DNA of 64,000 bases from Gibbula magus (lineage: Eukaryota; Mollusca; Gastropoda; Trochida; Trochidae): NCBI GenBank assembly GCA_936450465.1, contig OW388297.1, positions 48,374,130 to 48,438,129 on the forward strand. The letters are read 5' to 3'. The notes beneath the pieces were generated by a model that did not search any database, was not told the DNA's origin, and saw nothing but the letters and a program-made list of their open reading frames with translations. Shown here piece by piece: positions 11,697-23,545 of this stretch (its first letter is position 1; each line of letters starts with the position of its first letter). The translations under genes were made by a program, and so were the position numbers.

Positions 11697-12796
11697 TATA
11701 GTCGCAAGCGACGATAAATGATTCACCACAAGTCATTGTCCGTAACTATGTGATGTGTCTTAAGGGTGCATTGGGTGGCAGAATATTTTTCTCCCAAATT
11801 TTAAAATTTACAAGGTGCAAAAACGTCAATATGGCGGCGTAACAGTTAGACTTACGCCTTTGACTCGATTATAACTTGTGATGGCATTGAGATTGCGCAT
11901 CTGTTGAGGCTGGTTTCAACTCTCTAAGTGCATTTTGAAATATCGTTTGGAGTTGTTTTTTGTGTGTTTTTTTTTGTTTTTTTAATTTTCTTCAAGATGA
12001 TTCTTTTCTGCCTCCTTTTCTTCGTTGATCCCTGTTCAGTGTCATGTTATCTAGTAGTCCTGGAACAATCACGCATTTACCGATTCAAGTTTTTGAGTTA
12101 TGTCCCTTGAATCAAACGAAGTTAAAGAAAATCAAGATGGCGGCTAAACCACGTGCCCTACACATTCGTCATGTTTACTTTTTTCCTTGTATTGTTATTA
12201 TGTATCTTCTAAAAACGATTTCAAGTCTTTGTGTTGATTTTGAAAATTTATTTTTTGCATTTTTGTGCCATTTTTCAGCCTTAATTTTGACCAGAAATGA
12301 CTGTACGCAAACGATGCTATTATTGATTCCTATGCACTAAACTTTAAACTGCTACTCCTGAAAATATCATGCAATTATCTCTCAAGGTTTTGGGAGTATT
12401 CGCCTTTAAATTTGTAAAAAGTTCAAAGTCACCCTACTTTGAAAGGTCACGGTGAAAAAAGTATTAGGAGTTCGCTCAAAAAAGAAAACTTGTTATTACC
12501 CAATGCTTTTCAGCGATATAGAAATCCAAGTCCCAGCTCTCGGATGCAAGTATCTTCAGAATGGGGTTTCCGCAAAAGTGCATAGGGTCGGAAAATTTTC
12601 AAAAGTTAAAAAAGTCAATATGGCGTCGAAACCACGTGACCTGATTTTCTTGTTCACTCTCATTGTTAATGTGCATCTTTTAAAAAAGGTTTCAAGTCTC
12701 TAAGTGCAATTTTATTTTGATTTCCCATGTTAAAAATCGAGATTTTGATTCGAACTGGACCTCTAATGGCTGGACCGATTGGGCCCAAAAGCTTTA
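11697..12796 (+). mobile_element. Unclassified hairpin-ended repeat, copy 1 (3' truncated)
   Basis: It starts at TATAGTCGCAAGCGACGATA, which contains the palindrome GTCGCAAGCGAC, and is similar to copies at 55975-57187 (+), 16260-17920 (-) and 17925-19400 (-). Shared landmarks include CAATATGGCGGC, AAATCAAGATGGCGGCTAAA and CTAATGGCTGGACCGATTGG. It lacks the hairpin end seen in the other copies. Short open frames inside are not conserved as proteins. Confidence 0.6.
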
Positions 12797-13176
12797 ATTA
12801 TAATCAAAAGTAAATTATTACACCATTAAATCCACTTTTATTGTAAGAAAATCAAATTTGCTCAGAAAACCTCGTCTATCCATACACATTATCAACATTT
12901 TGGCCTTTCGTTTATCAACATTTGTTTGTACTTATGTTCATAATACTAATAGACAACAAATGGTATATAACTGCCTTAATTTTATTTCAATTTTGATAAC
13001 GCTTAAATATAATTACTTGATGTGTCTGGATAAATGAAATCAGGAGTGTACCCTAATTAAAACATTAATTATTCAAAATCCTCAATGATGACAAAGTGTC
13101 ATCATTCAGTTTCCTTTTGTATATACCCACAAGGTTCAATTCTGTAGAAACATTTTCTATGGACGTACTTTCCCAC
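12797..13176. other. No recognisable feature
   Basis: AT-rich DNA between the truncated repeat and the LINE fragment. I see nothing supported here. Confidence 0.5.
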
Positions 13177-13990
13177 CTAAGGTGAAAATCGGGGTTTGGC
13201 TGCCAGACTATGGTGGTCGTGGTCGGTTAACGATCTCCATCCATCTTTTCCTTTGTTTGATTCATTGCTGATGTTCCTGCCTGCCTTGTCTTTCAGTGGC
13301 TGTGTATCAGCATTTGTTTTCGTCGGGTACAGGGTTCTTGTGATCTCATAGAGCTTCTTCATGTATTTTTTCCTGCAGCTGTTTCTGCCTTTTCCATCAA
13401 AGTTGCGTATATCTTCTCTAGCAGTTCGTTTCACTGAACAGTTTGCGCTCCAGTATTCCTTTTGAATGTTTATTTGCTGATGTTGACTTCTTTCTTGGTT
13501 GAACCTGTTCTTAAGGTTTGCTCTTTTTGTTATGAGATCCCAGGTTTGTTCTGATAGCCATTCCTTATGTTCTCTATTTCTTTTAGCTAACACCTATCCA
13601 GGTATCCTTTAATGTTTTCCAGTAATTGTCTACAGAGTCATCAGAGTCTTCAGGTTGGTCTGTAAGTATTTCAACTTGTTCTTCAGTGCGACTTGGAACT
13701 CAGCAGCCTTGTTCTTACTCTTTAAGTTCTGGGTGTTATAATTGTGAGATGGTTTCCTGCCTCGTCTTGATATGCCTTCAGCTTGACCTTCACCTTTGAT
13801 ATTACGGGATGGTGGTCCGATGCAGCATTAGCTCCCCTCATAGTACTGACATCCAACATGCTTCTTCTCCATTTCCTTCAGATGGTGAAGTGGTCGATTT
13901 GATTTTCTGTTTTGCCATCTGGTGAGATCCATGTTGTTTTGTGGATTGCCCTATATGGGAATACTGTTCCACCCTATGACAAGATCATTG
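13177..13990 (-). pseudogene. LINE fragment: end of endonuclease and start of the endonuclease-RT linker
   Basis: Read on the minus strand, 13985-13740 encodes the C-terminal part of an APE-type LINE endonuclease: [17 protein letters not shown] and then ASDHHPV, the SDHH including the catalytic histidine. A stop and frameshift region follows (about 13690-13600). The linker before the reverse transcriptase is readable from 13593 (KEWLSEQTWDLITKR, then MKKLYEITRTL). The frame breaks again near 13220 and no reverse transcriptase follows. The sequence resembles the RTE/Jockey-like endonuclease-RT proteins common in aquatic invertebrates. This copy is dead: it is truncated on both sides and broken inside. 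Confidence 0.75.
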
Positions 13991-14229
13991 TAGTATGTAC
14001 AAAGTTTTTTTGCTGTTTCTATACCTCTGAGATGGGCTCTTCAAGAATCTGAATGATGCCACTCTGTCATCATTGGGCAATCCGCACAATATGCAAATTA
14101 AGGCAGCCATTACTGAAAATCTTGATTTCGTCAATATCTCAGTAACTATGCATGATATTAACTTAATTTTGGTGTCTATCCCCATGTTTTGAGGGATAGT
14201 TAATCAGATTAAGCCATTTCTTTAAAGAT

Positions 14230-15400
14230 CACAATATAATCACTGGTCCTGTAAGTCAGCTCTCAAAGACTCGCACTCCGTGTGTCGTCTGTCCTTTCTG
14301 TCGACAGATGCGTAAGGTATGCCCTGCTCTAAAATCGCAATAGTGGGAAGGACGCTTCTCCTCTTATATAGAGGAGGCAGGCGTACTTGTCCCCTGTCGT
14401 GGAACAGGCTAGGCTTCTGTCTCCTTGCTTACATCTTCTAGAGAAGCTACGTCAATCCGCATCTCGCGCACATTCAGCGGGGAGCAGACTGTCTAAACGC
14501 AGCTTTGCCCATCTATAGGGATATGGCATCTGGCCCTATGGACTCCAGGGTTAGGTGTATCGGCCAGCTCTTCTCGTTCTTCCTCGGGACCAAACACTAA
14601 CCTCTTCTAACCATTCGCCCCGTTCTCGGGGTTCAATGGGACTTCGTAATCCGGCTGTTTATGCGTCCAGGTTGGCTCTTAATTTGGACAATCAGATCAA
14701 GACTGACTATTTTCGTGGTTAGGACTTACCAACTTGCTTACACCGCGCCAGTGGTAGCATGTGTTGCAGGTGTCTCCTGATCGCCAATGTCAGAGGCATA
14801 GACTCATCTTCAAGATTGTCGGGTACTTGGTGCTTGTGAGGAATGAGAGTGGCCTCTCAATCAACGCAAATCATATTGGTTATCCGCAATGATGTTCTGG
14901 ATTCGATATTCAGTTCTGAAGAGACTTATTACACCTTTCCCCAGGCCAAGGATCAACGGGAGTCTAGACCTCCGGGTTGGGACCTGGCGGTGATCCTCAT
15001 TCGTGTGGACTTTAATGCAAAACTCTGTCGGAGATTACTCTCCAGCATCTCACTGTTATGGTCTCAAGGACCTCAATCGTGAATTATTCAAGCTTTGCAT
15101 GCTCCTAGCGGGTCCCTTACGGGTCCAGCGTCGAGGCAGAGGGTCTGCAAGGTTAGCCGGACTCCGAACGAGGTTGTGTCGGCTCTTCCTATCTTGCAAC
15201 GCTAGGAGTTTGGCATTCAGTTTATCTGCGGTCAGCAGTCATCGGCGGCTCCCTTCTCTGTCTCGCTCCAATCCACAGGAGATTAGAGCGGTGTTAGCCT
15301 TGATGGCTTTCCATTGTAACATCGCCGTGCCATCTGAGCAAGTGTTCACTGACCACTACTCACGGGCAACCCCTAAGAGGGTGTGAGCGTCTTACGTGCT
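14230..15400 (+). mobile_element. Decayed DIRS-like tyrosine-recombinase segment
   Basis: The stretch is less AT-rich than its surroundings. Translated pieces at 14930-15390 resemble the recombinase end of DIRS-type retrotransposons: RESRPPGWDLAVIL near the start, SNPQEIRAVLALMAFHCNIAV with the expected R, and FTDHYSR around the possible catalytic Tyr. Several frame changes separate these pieces. A terminal-type repeat follows at 15747-16020. The family assignment rests on weak motif resemblance, and I see no reverse transcriptase here. Confidence 0.5.
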
Positions 15401-15746
15401 TGTGTGTACACAACTCGGTTTTTCACCTTGTTTGTACAATAAACTCTTGTTTCTCCCGCGTTTTTGTTCTCCTGGTGCATGAGTGTGGAACGTTTGACTC
15501 AAGTTCGGGCAATCGTGTGGCACCTATAATTCGATTCTTACCCTACCCCCTCTCACATACATGTTCTGAGGGCGGATATATAGGGGTTGAACGTAGGCTT
15601 GTCTTTTTTTCGGATGGCGTAACGGCCTCTGTACACTCAGTTCACCCGGTGCTCCGGCGTGCGAGGTTAAGGGTTCAAAGCGACGCGTCTCGGCGGCGCA
15701 CGTGACTCAGTTCAACCCACCTCCTTGCTGTGGTAATCTGGGCAAT
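15400..15746. other. Non-coding tail with a possible tRNA-derived segment
   Basis: 15612-15680 contains TGGCGTAACGG (box A-like) and GGGTTCAAAGC (box B-like), about 60 bp apart, suggestive of a tRNA-derived SINE but weak. Confidence 0.3.
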
Positions 15747-16025
15747 GTTGATTTTTCAAACCTGATAAGTATGTTAAAAATTTAACATTTTTGGTTAAAT
15801 GTAATTTTTTATACTTACCTGGTTGAAAAACCAACGCTCGTTAGTTCCCGTCCTTCTTCCCCTCCTAGGTTTGGGTTTTATGCTCTCTTGCACTAGGGAA
15901 TGATGACGTCACCAATGTCACGTGGCTCGAGCGCCACCTATACTGGGTAGCGTCCCTTTTTATTCTGTGTGATCTATGTTGAGTTTTTCAACCAGGTAAG
16001 TATAAAAAATGACATTTACTCAAAA
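15747..16025. repeat. Three-armed inverted repeat with splice-donor-like core
   Basis: A 30-bp arm TTTTTATACTTACCTGGTTG (15823 on) faces its complement CAACCAGGTAAGTATAAAAA (about 15989-16008). A third, diverged arm in the plus sense lies at 15747-15790. The arms contain CAGGTAAGTAT, a consensus 5' splice-site string. Probably the end structure of a DIRS-like or other inverted-repeat element. Confidence 0.65.
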
Positions 16026-16259
16026 ATGTAACTCATAACTCATAACAGTTACTCATTTCAAAACATATTGTAGCCTATAAAACAAATCGCCTAAGTATTC
16101 CATTGTAGTAACTCTTGTGTATGAAGTCACATCGCTAACGAAGGTTATGCTACACTGAGTGGCCACGGAAAACTGTTTGAAGAATGATATAATTAGCAAG
16201 CCAATTTAACTCACTTTGAACCCCCATATCTTGCTAAATAGGTGACGCTTGGAAATAAT

Positions 16260-17920
16260 ATTTAAGGATTCAGCCCTTTTTGGGCAGAATCCTTAGTGTT
16301 ATTAGCGTGTTTATTATTATTATTAAGGATTCAGCCATTTGGCTGAATCCTTATCGTTATTGGCGTATTTATCTTTATTATTCTTTCACGGATTGTGTGA
16401 GCAAGATTCAGCCAAAACGGCACAAGCAAATGTGACCATATTTCACATGCTGACAGCCCTTAATGTAGAATAGACGTGCGAAGCTTTTGGGCCCATTCGA
16501 TCCAACCATTAGAGGTCCAGTTCGAATCTAAATGTCCATTATTAACATGGGAAATTTTAAAAAAATGCACAAAGAGACTTGAAACTTTTTTTTAGAAGAT
16601 ATGCAATGTCAATACGAGTAAAAAAGTGAACCATGGCGAATTCGTAGGTCACATGGATTTTTCCACTTTTGAAAATTTCCCGAACCCATGCACCTTTGAC
16701 AATCTTGTTCTCTGAAGATATAAACACTAGAGAGCTGTTATTTGTACATAGTGTAGCTAAGGCGTTATATGTATTGCTTATTCCATTACGGACTCTAATT
16801 CGCAATACTTTTTGCACAAAGAGTACCTGAAATCTGGAAACCTTGAAAAAAGTGCAAACTTCAAACCACAATAGCTCAATAACTAAATACGATAATTTCA
16901 CACAACCTTCACCAAAATGTGGGCAACAATATTCCCCATCGATTGGACGTATAGAGTTTTTTTCTTCCGTAATAAAAGATTTTTGCTTTTAAAAAAAAAG
17001 TGAAAATGTACTGAAATTTCGCGATTTTGAGGTTGTACGTCTTTAAAAATCTTCTTCTATATCCCGGCAACACATACAGCTATGTATGAAAGCTCATCTG
17101 AAAGCTGAATAAGCGGTTAAGTCAGTGACGAGCCAAAATTATGAATTTCGCTCTAGAATTTTAATTATTTGCCCTTGAAAATGGTCCTTTTTTAAATGTT
17201 CGTTTTTTGGCTCTATGTTCAAAGGGACATACCTCTTTTATGAATACCCTTAGGTCCAAACTATTTATTGCAATCTGTTCCCCACTACCTGCCCAACAAC
17301 TCCACTTCAGATCATTATCATATATAAGTTGATAGTTACGGCACAAAAGTCAGTCATGGTCACAAATTGAATAATATAGAAAATGTACTGAACTTTCGCG
17401 ATTTTGAGAGTGTGCGTCTTTGAAAATCTTCTTCTCACTATCGGCAATATGTACACACATGTGTAATAGCTCATTTTAAAGCTGAATAAATGGGTAAGAC
17501 AAAGACGAGCCAAAATTTTGATTTTTGTCTTAGAACTTGATGTATCTGCCCTTGAAATGGTACTTTTTTAAACACCCGTTTTTTGGCGTTATGTTCAAAG
17601 GGACATAACTCTGTCAAAAATAAATCAATGTCAATGTTATTTACTGTGATTTGTTCCCCGATATTTACTTAATAATTCCACTTGAGATCATTATCATGTA
17701 AAAGTTGATAGTTACGTAAAAAATTTGGCTTTTCTCCAGGAGTCTTAAAATATGCCGTTTTCAACATTGAAATTTGGATCTTCATTACTCTACAGACATG
17801 CTAGAGACATGCAACTTTCTTTAAAAGATGAGCAATAACAATTGAAGGATGGCTTCGTTCATTACAATAAAGTTATTAGGCGCTGAATCCTTTTATCGTC
17901 ACTTGTGACTATATTAATTT
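16260..17920 (-). mobile_element. Unclassified hairpin-ended repeat, copy 2
   Basis: Reverse orientation relative to copy 4. The 3' end appears twice in tandem as hairpins (16263-16293 and 16324-16350, AAGGATTCAGCC with GGCTGAATCCTT), and the 5' end is GTCACTTGTGACTAT near 17900. Inside, a segment of about 360 bp is tandemly duplicated (16998-17340 and 17358-17716). No protein is conserved; the open frame around 16557-16901 has a counterpart at 18101-18412 only because the DNA is repeated. Confidence 0.6.
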
Positions 17921-17924
17921 TTAT

Positions 17925-19400
17925 TATTTTACGAATTTTTTTAACAAGATTCAGCCAAAACGGCTGAAGCAAATGCAACCAAATTTTACATGCTGACAGC
18001 CCTTAATGTGGAAAAGACGTGCGAAGCTTTTGGGCCCAATCGGCACAGCCATTAGAGGTCCAGTTCGAATCCAAGTGCCATTTTTAACATGGGAAAAAAA
18101 TCAAAATGCACTTAGAGACTTGAAACGTTTTTTAATAGATGCGCAATGTCCATACGAGTAAAAGAGTAAATCATGTCGAATTCGCAAGTTAAGTGGTTTA
18201 GCCGCAATATTTTGTTTTGCACTTTTGAAAATTTCCCGACCCCATGCATCTTTGACAATCTCCTCCTCTGACGGTATAAACACTATAACGCTGCTATTTG
18301 CACATACTGTAGTTGAGGCGTTATATGTATTGGTTATTCCTTCACGGGCTTTAATTTGCAATACTTTTTCACGGTAAGAACTTAAAACCTTGAAATTTTG
18401 AAAAAAGGGCAAACTTTAAACCTCAATAGCTCAATAACTAAATACGATAATTTCACACAACCTTCACAAATGTGGGCAACAATATTCCCCATCGATTGGA
18501 CTTATAGGGTTTTTTTCTTCCGTAATAAAAGATTTTTGCTTTTTCAAAAAAAATGAATATGTACTGAAATAACGCGATTTTGAGGGTGTTCGTCTTTAAA
18601 ATTCTTCTTCTAAATCCCGGCAACACATACATCTATGTATGAAAGCTCACCTGAAAGCTGAAAAAATGGTTAAGACACTTACGAGCCAAAATTATGAATT
18701 TCGTTCTAGAATTTGAATTATCTGCCCTTGAATATGGGTCAATTTCTGCTGTCATTGCCAGATATAGCTGCAAGATATGTATCATGATGTGTTAAAATTC
18801 TTCAGAATCCTACACAAACAGATGTCTTCAGAATGAAGATTTGGTCAAGATATAACAAGACCGAATGCCTGTATGTGAGTACGTGTATACGCACATGTAC
18901 ATGCAAAATGCATATTCCCAATCAACCACGACAGCGTAACGAGCAAATAAAGCGTGCTTGCTTGTCTTTGTCGAGTCGAGTCTTTGAATATGTAATTGTA
19001 GAAAGGAGAAAGTTAGTCCTGACCATGCAGCAGATTTTACTCAGGTGGGTGTGAAAGCTCCTTTAACGCAATTTCTACTTCAACTGTCGCACTATTTCAA
19101 CTTTAAAACATGCACTCCCTCTCATCTGGATAGTTCAGACATAGTGATAATTAATTTTGTTGCAAAATTGCAAAGGTAAACACCTTTTGCTGAAAAAACA
19201 CCTGTCACAATCAACGTTTCTCCTACGTTTTTGACTCCAAAACTAACCGCATATTGCCTTCTAAGGCCTCACTCACACCCTCACTGACAACGTTTCTCTT
19301 TTCAGTTTGATTTCACAGTGTTAAGGATATTGCTTCCAATGACTACAGACAAGTAATGGCTGGCTGAATCATTTTATTGTCGCTTGCGACTATATTTAGT
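17925..19400 (-). mobile_element. Unclassified hairpin-ended repeat, copy 3
   Basis: It adjoins copy 2 head-to-tail and ends with GTCGCTTGCGACTATA at about 19380-19395. It shares TTTTGGGCCCAATCGG and CCATTAGAGGTCCAGTTCGA with copy 2. Its interior after 18730 is unrelated to copy 2. Confidence 0.55.
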
Positions 19401-19429
19401 GTTTTGTTTACTTGAAATCATTGCCTATA

Positions 19430-21785
19430 TGAATAAACGAATTAACATCGAACAAAACAGAGAGGTTCTATTATCTTTAATGCAAGTAAGGCTTACAAAA
19501 ACATTTTGAAGAGTTAACTTGCAGGGCAAACTATCAAAACTACGAAAAGAAGATTCGAAATAATTTTGAAAATACTCCGAAACGAAAATAAAGATTTGGA
19601 CCTTTTAATTATTTTAAGAAAATAAATAGTGATATGCCCGATGAAGAACCTGGTGCTATTGCTGATCCGTTAGCTATAAATATTGATGATTGTAACAAAT
19701 TATTGAACAGCTCTATTTCACAGGAAGAAATCCTGAAAGCGATTAGCAATTTAAAAATAATAAGGCATGTGGCCCTGATAGAGTCATCAATGAATATATT
19801 TAAACCACCCAAGACATTATGTTACCTGTTTATGTAAGGTTATTCAATAGAATCTTAGACGATGGTATTGATCCAGAGCAGTGGCTCAGCAGAATTATAC
19901 GCCCTATTTATAAAGGTAAAGGTGACAAACATAATCCAGAAAATTATAGACCAATTAGCCTTTTAAGTTGTTTTGGTGAACTTTTTAAAAGTGTTATCAG
20001 TAATAGAATTCAATTTTATAGAAGATCAAAATATTTTGTCAGAAGCACAGTCCGGTTTTCGTTAAAAGTATTCTACTTCTGACCATATATTTACCCTTCA
20101 ATGTCTTGTAGATTTGTTTAAGTCAAGAAAAAAGAAACTGTTTTGTTGTTTTATTGATTTTTAAAAGGCTTTCGATAGTGTATGGAGGGCAGCATTATGG
20201 AATAAATTGTTTAATCAAGGTATAGATGGCAAATGTCTGAGAATTTTACAATCTATGTATAGTGGTATAAAATCACGTGTAAGTGTTTTAAACACTGAAT
20301 CTGCTTTTTACCCCTGCCTTGTGGTAGTTAGACAAGGGGAAAATTTATCCTCTGTACTATTTTCATTGTTTTTAAATGATTTAGAAACACTTTTAATATC
20401 CAAAGATTGCTCAAGTGTTAAAATTAACTCTGAATCAATAGATTTCATGTAAGACTTATCTATTAAATTGTTAGTTCTTTTATATGCCGATGACACTGTC
20501 CTTTCAGCTTCCTCAAAAACAAATCTCCAAAAAGCTATTAATCATTTTGAATTATATTGTAATACTTGGAAATTGACAATAAACATACAACAAACTTACA
20601 TTCTTGTATTTGGGGGAAACAAAACTGATATGAGTAAAGACATTCTTCTTCATGGTCCACCTTTAAAATATATTAACGATTATAAATATCTTGGTGTTAT
20701 ATTTGATAAGAAATGTAATTTTAAAGTGTCCATTGCAAGTCTTTGTCAACAGGCTACCAAAGCAATGTATTTTGTGTTACATACAAGCCAAATCTTTAAT
20801 TTATCGATACAGTGTCGGCTGTATCTTTCTGATGCAATGGTAAAACCTATTTTGTTGTATGGTTGTGAAACATGGGGCTTTGTTAATCTTAATCAAATTG
20901 AAAATGTACATATTTGTTTCATGAGAAAATAAGTGCCTGTTAGGAAGAGTACGCCACTATATATGCTTTATGGTGAGTTAGGCAGAGTCCCTCTCTCTGT
21001 TGATGTGAAAACTCGCATGTTAACTTTTTGATCAAAACTTCTAACCGATAAAGCTAGTAAAATATCTTTTATTATTTATTCCATTATATATAAACATCTA
21101 TAATACTGGTACTTACAATTTTGCTTGGATTTCATTAATCAAAAATATCCTTAACAACATAGATTTAAGTTTTGTATGGCTATCCCAATATCCTATTTCA
21201 TCTTCCTGGCTCAAAACAACTGCTCATTCTATTCTAACTGATAATGCTGAACAAATCTGGAGGTCAAAAGTAGAAAATTCCAAAAAAGGTTGTAGTTTAT
21301 TCTGTTCTGAAACCTCAATTTGAACTTGAAAATTATTTAACGTCCCTTCCTTAATGTCAAGCAATCCCGTTACTTCTATTTCGTACATCATGCCACTATT
21401 TGCCAATTGAAAAAGGAAGATCGAATAAGATACCTATATCTGAAAGAAAATGTAAATGTAAAATGTTTAACTGATGATGCTGCAGATGAATTCAATTTTA
21501 TTTGTTATTTGTTCATACTTTGCTGAACAAAAAAGTTTGTACATACTACATTTGTTGTCAAAAAATCCAAACATGCTTAAATTGCAAAAACTTTTCATGT
21601 GTAAAAGAATATCTGTATTAAAAAGACTTAGTAAATTTTGTAAAATTATAATGCAAATTGTAAAATCTTCCGGCTAATCACTTATCAGCTATCATTATGT
21701 AGTATACTGTCAGTTTGTACCTCATATGCCGAGGTTCTCGGCCTGAGCGTTATATAGTTATGTTCTGTTCTGTTCTGTTCTGATT
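19430..21785 (+). pseudogene. Non-LTR retrotransposon reverse transcriptase, broken copy
   Basis: Plus-strand pieces in several frames cover most of an RT: PENYRPISLLSCFGELFKSV (about 19938), FDF then a stop then KAFDSVW (about 20153), a QGE-type variant of the usual QG motif (20335) and LLYADDTVLSASSKT (20476), the catalytic YADD box. WKLTINIQQT, YKYLGVIFDKKC, LLYGCETWGF and a final MLYGELGR motif follow. The element ends in short TGTTC repeats (21761-21782), a typical LINE microsatellite tail. Stops and frameshifts make it inactive. Clade is uncertain (CR1/Jockey-like). The 5' end and endonuclease are missing. Confidence 0.85.
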
Positions 21786-22900
21786 GTTGTCAAGGTCAAA
21801 GCAAAACAGAATGTTTCCACATACATAACCAATTCCACTGTGACAGTCACATCGAAACATCAAGATATATTCACAGGAATCATGTGTCTATTGACATTTA
21901 ATTTCCTATACCTTTTAACTATGACCTCTCTTTGTTTCTCTCTTTAATTAACTTGGAAGAGTTGGGCGGTTATCATGTCACCATAGTGACAATAGCTTAT
22001 TATTAGCACCCCTGACTAATTCGGGGCTGCTGTCAGTTAAATTTTTTTACAGTTTCAATCTCAGCCGCCGCCATCGCTGGCGCATTTCGAATGATCTATA
22101 ACTTTTTTCCAAGAAGGTTTAAGACTTCATATACAATCCTTCTTAACCCTACCCCTGGCGAATATTTTGACATGTTCACATTCAAGGTCAAAGGTCAATG
22201 TCACGAGATCCGAAACCTTTAAGAATATCCTTGTAAATATGGTAACTTGAAATTTGTTTGTGCTTTCAGGCTCTTATTTGGTATACATCAACTGTGGAGA
22301 AAGACCATGATTTGGAGAGGTTTGCGCTAAAATATGTCAAAGGTCAAAGATGGAATCACTAGAAAAAAATCCTTGTAAACACGATTACATGAAAAGAACC
22401 AGTGCTTTGAGTTTAGTATATATATCAACTATGGAGAAAGACAAAATTTTGAGATGACAAAAACACGAGGGAAATACTACAAGGCCTAAATCAGTCAGTA
22501 ATAGAGACTGGCAAGAGTTATGCCTTGCATTGGGAAGTTGAGGGACGTCTTGGTGAAGGATTTTTCCCATTGTGGCGTGATTGAACTGCAGCCCGATGTC
22601 AAACGACAGGTTTGATATGCACACTTATTCTGACTCAGACCAGAATAGTCCATAGATTGTTTATTATTTTCTGATGTTGTCGCTCGTTGATGGATAGGTA
22701 TACCTGATTATTAAAGGATTGAACATTCTCGTGTCCGGAGCTGTTCATGGCTTTACTCACTTGGCAGCCATGCTTGCTTACAAACAACCTAGATCAACGC
22801 GTTGAAATTTTAAAACATAATCGTCAATAACTTGTCTTTTAAAGTAATATTGACAATGTAGATAAATACACCTATTATAATTCCGTAAATAGAACGTGTA
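21786..22900. other. Intergenic DNA without a gene
   Basis: Interspersed non-coding sequence with repeated phrases such as CAAGGTCAAAGGTCAATGTC. A small hairpin with AATAGAACGTG/CACGTTCTATT arms lies at about 22889-22936. No coding region is supported. Confidence 0.45.
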
Positions 22901-23064
22901 GTAAACTAAATATTTGATTTCGGCACGTTCTATTTATCAATGAAGTAAGAAAGTAGTCCCGTCAACCAATCGCCATGTCATTCTCTAGCTACTGGCTAAT
23001 CAGCGTTGAGAATAACTAAAGAGCACTTGTGAGAACTCAAATGGAATGCATTGAACTAGTGTAC

Positions 23065-23070
23065 TTTATT
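23065..23070 (-). terminator. Polyadenylation signal of gene 2
   Basis: AATAAA on the minus strand, about 360 nt after the stop codon. The surrounding sequence is conserved after gene 3 (60973-60968), and the duplicated homology continues to about 22900, consistent with a 3' UTR. Confidence 0.5.
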
Positions 23071-23425
23071 TGAACTCGACTTGCTTACACACAGTACAAT
23101 GGAGTGAGGGAATAATTGTTTAACGCCACTTCGGCAATATTGCACCCATTAGCGGCGGTACCATGGAAACATGCGATGAAGGACAATGTGGGATCGTCTT
23201 GTTGCTAATAATAGCATATGCCTAAAAAATGCCTCTCTTTGATCAATAGTTAATCGTTAGATTGATCTCGGATGGTCGTTCTGTATTTAGGGTGATACTA
23301 ATCATATCTCCCAGAGTGATATACGAGAACATATCCACAACCAAAATGTATGCCTTATTTGAAGGATGATTCAAGCTCCTTAAATGGTCATTTGTCCTAA
23401 AACAATGTCTGTACTTGTGGACAGG

Positions 23426-23545
23426 TCAATAACGTGTAAAGGTCACAGACGTGATTCTTGCAGACCCACAAAAGAACACTTTGCTGACATTCTCGAAGGG
23501 AAAACGGTGCTTGAAGGTCCAAAGTTGTTTGCCATCCACATAGCA
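23426..23545 (-). CDS. Gene 2 exon 5: C-terminal galectin strands and stop
   Basis: The acceptor is GATTTCAG|TG. The exon encodes residues 259-297 and ends in TGA. It shows the galectin C-terminal pattern: YVDGKQLWTFKHRFPF, then NVSKV, and ARITSVTFTRY at the end. With exons 3 and 4 it makes a CRD of 134 residues, the usual length for one galectin domain. Entry is phase 0 after an intron of 3.0 kb that holds a Penelope-like element. The copy in gene 3 has the same acceptor and a readable frame that ends two codons later by a different stop. No second CRD follows before the polyadenylation signal, so this is a single-CRD galectin module at the end of the protein. Confidence 0.87.
   Translation of the reverse strand, partial: CYVDGKQLWTFKHRFPFENVSKVFFCGSARITSVTFTRY

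Larger units (their letters stand above)
7226..12796. repeat. Segmental duplication, left copy (gene 1 5' region)
   Basis: It aligns almost end to end with 51456-57010, from the satellite's right edge through exon 1 and about 4.8 kb of upstream DNA, with scattered indels. Copy-specific changes include a 21-C tract at 8748 and a 128-bp tandem duplication at 9582-9837, present once in the other copy. Confidence 0.9.

Noticed and set aside
13985..14185. Possible additional coding frame upstream of the LINE fragment
   Set aside because: No LINE motif is seen and the frame is short. It may be repeat sequence, but nothing identifies it.
16557..18412. Pair of similar minus-strand open frames at 16557-16901 and 18101-18412
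   Set aside because: Both lie in copies of the same non-coding repeat, and similarity follows the DNA rather than codon positions. Other copies at 12.5 and 56.8 kb are broken in this frame.
22385..22624. Minus-strand 79-codon frame downstream of gene 2
   Set aside because: No domain, no cysteine pattern, no splice-site support. It lies outside the conserved duplicated block.
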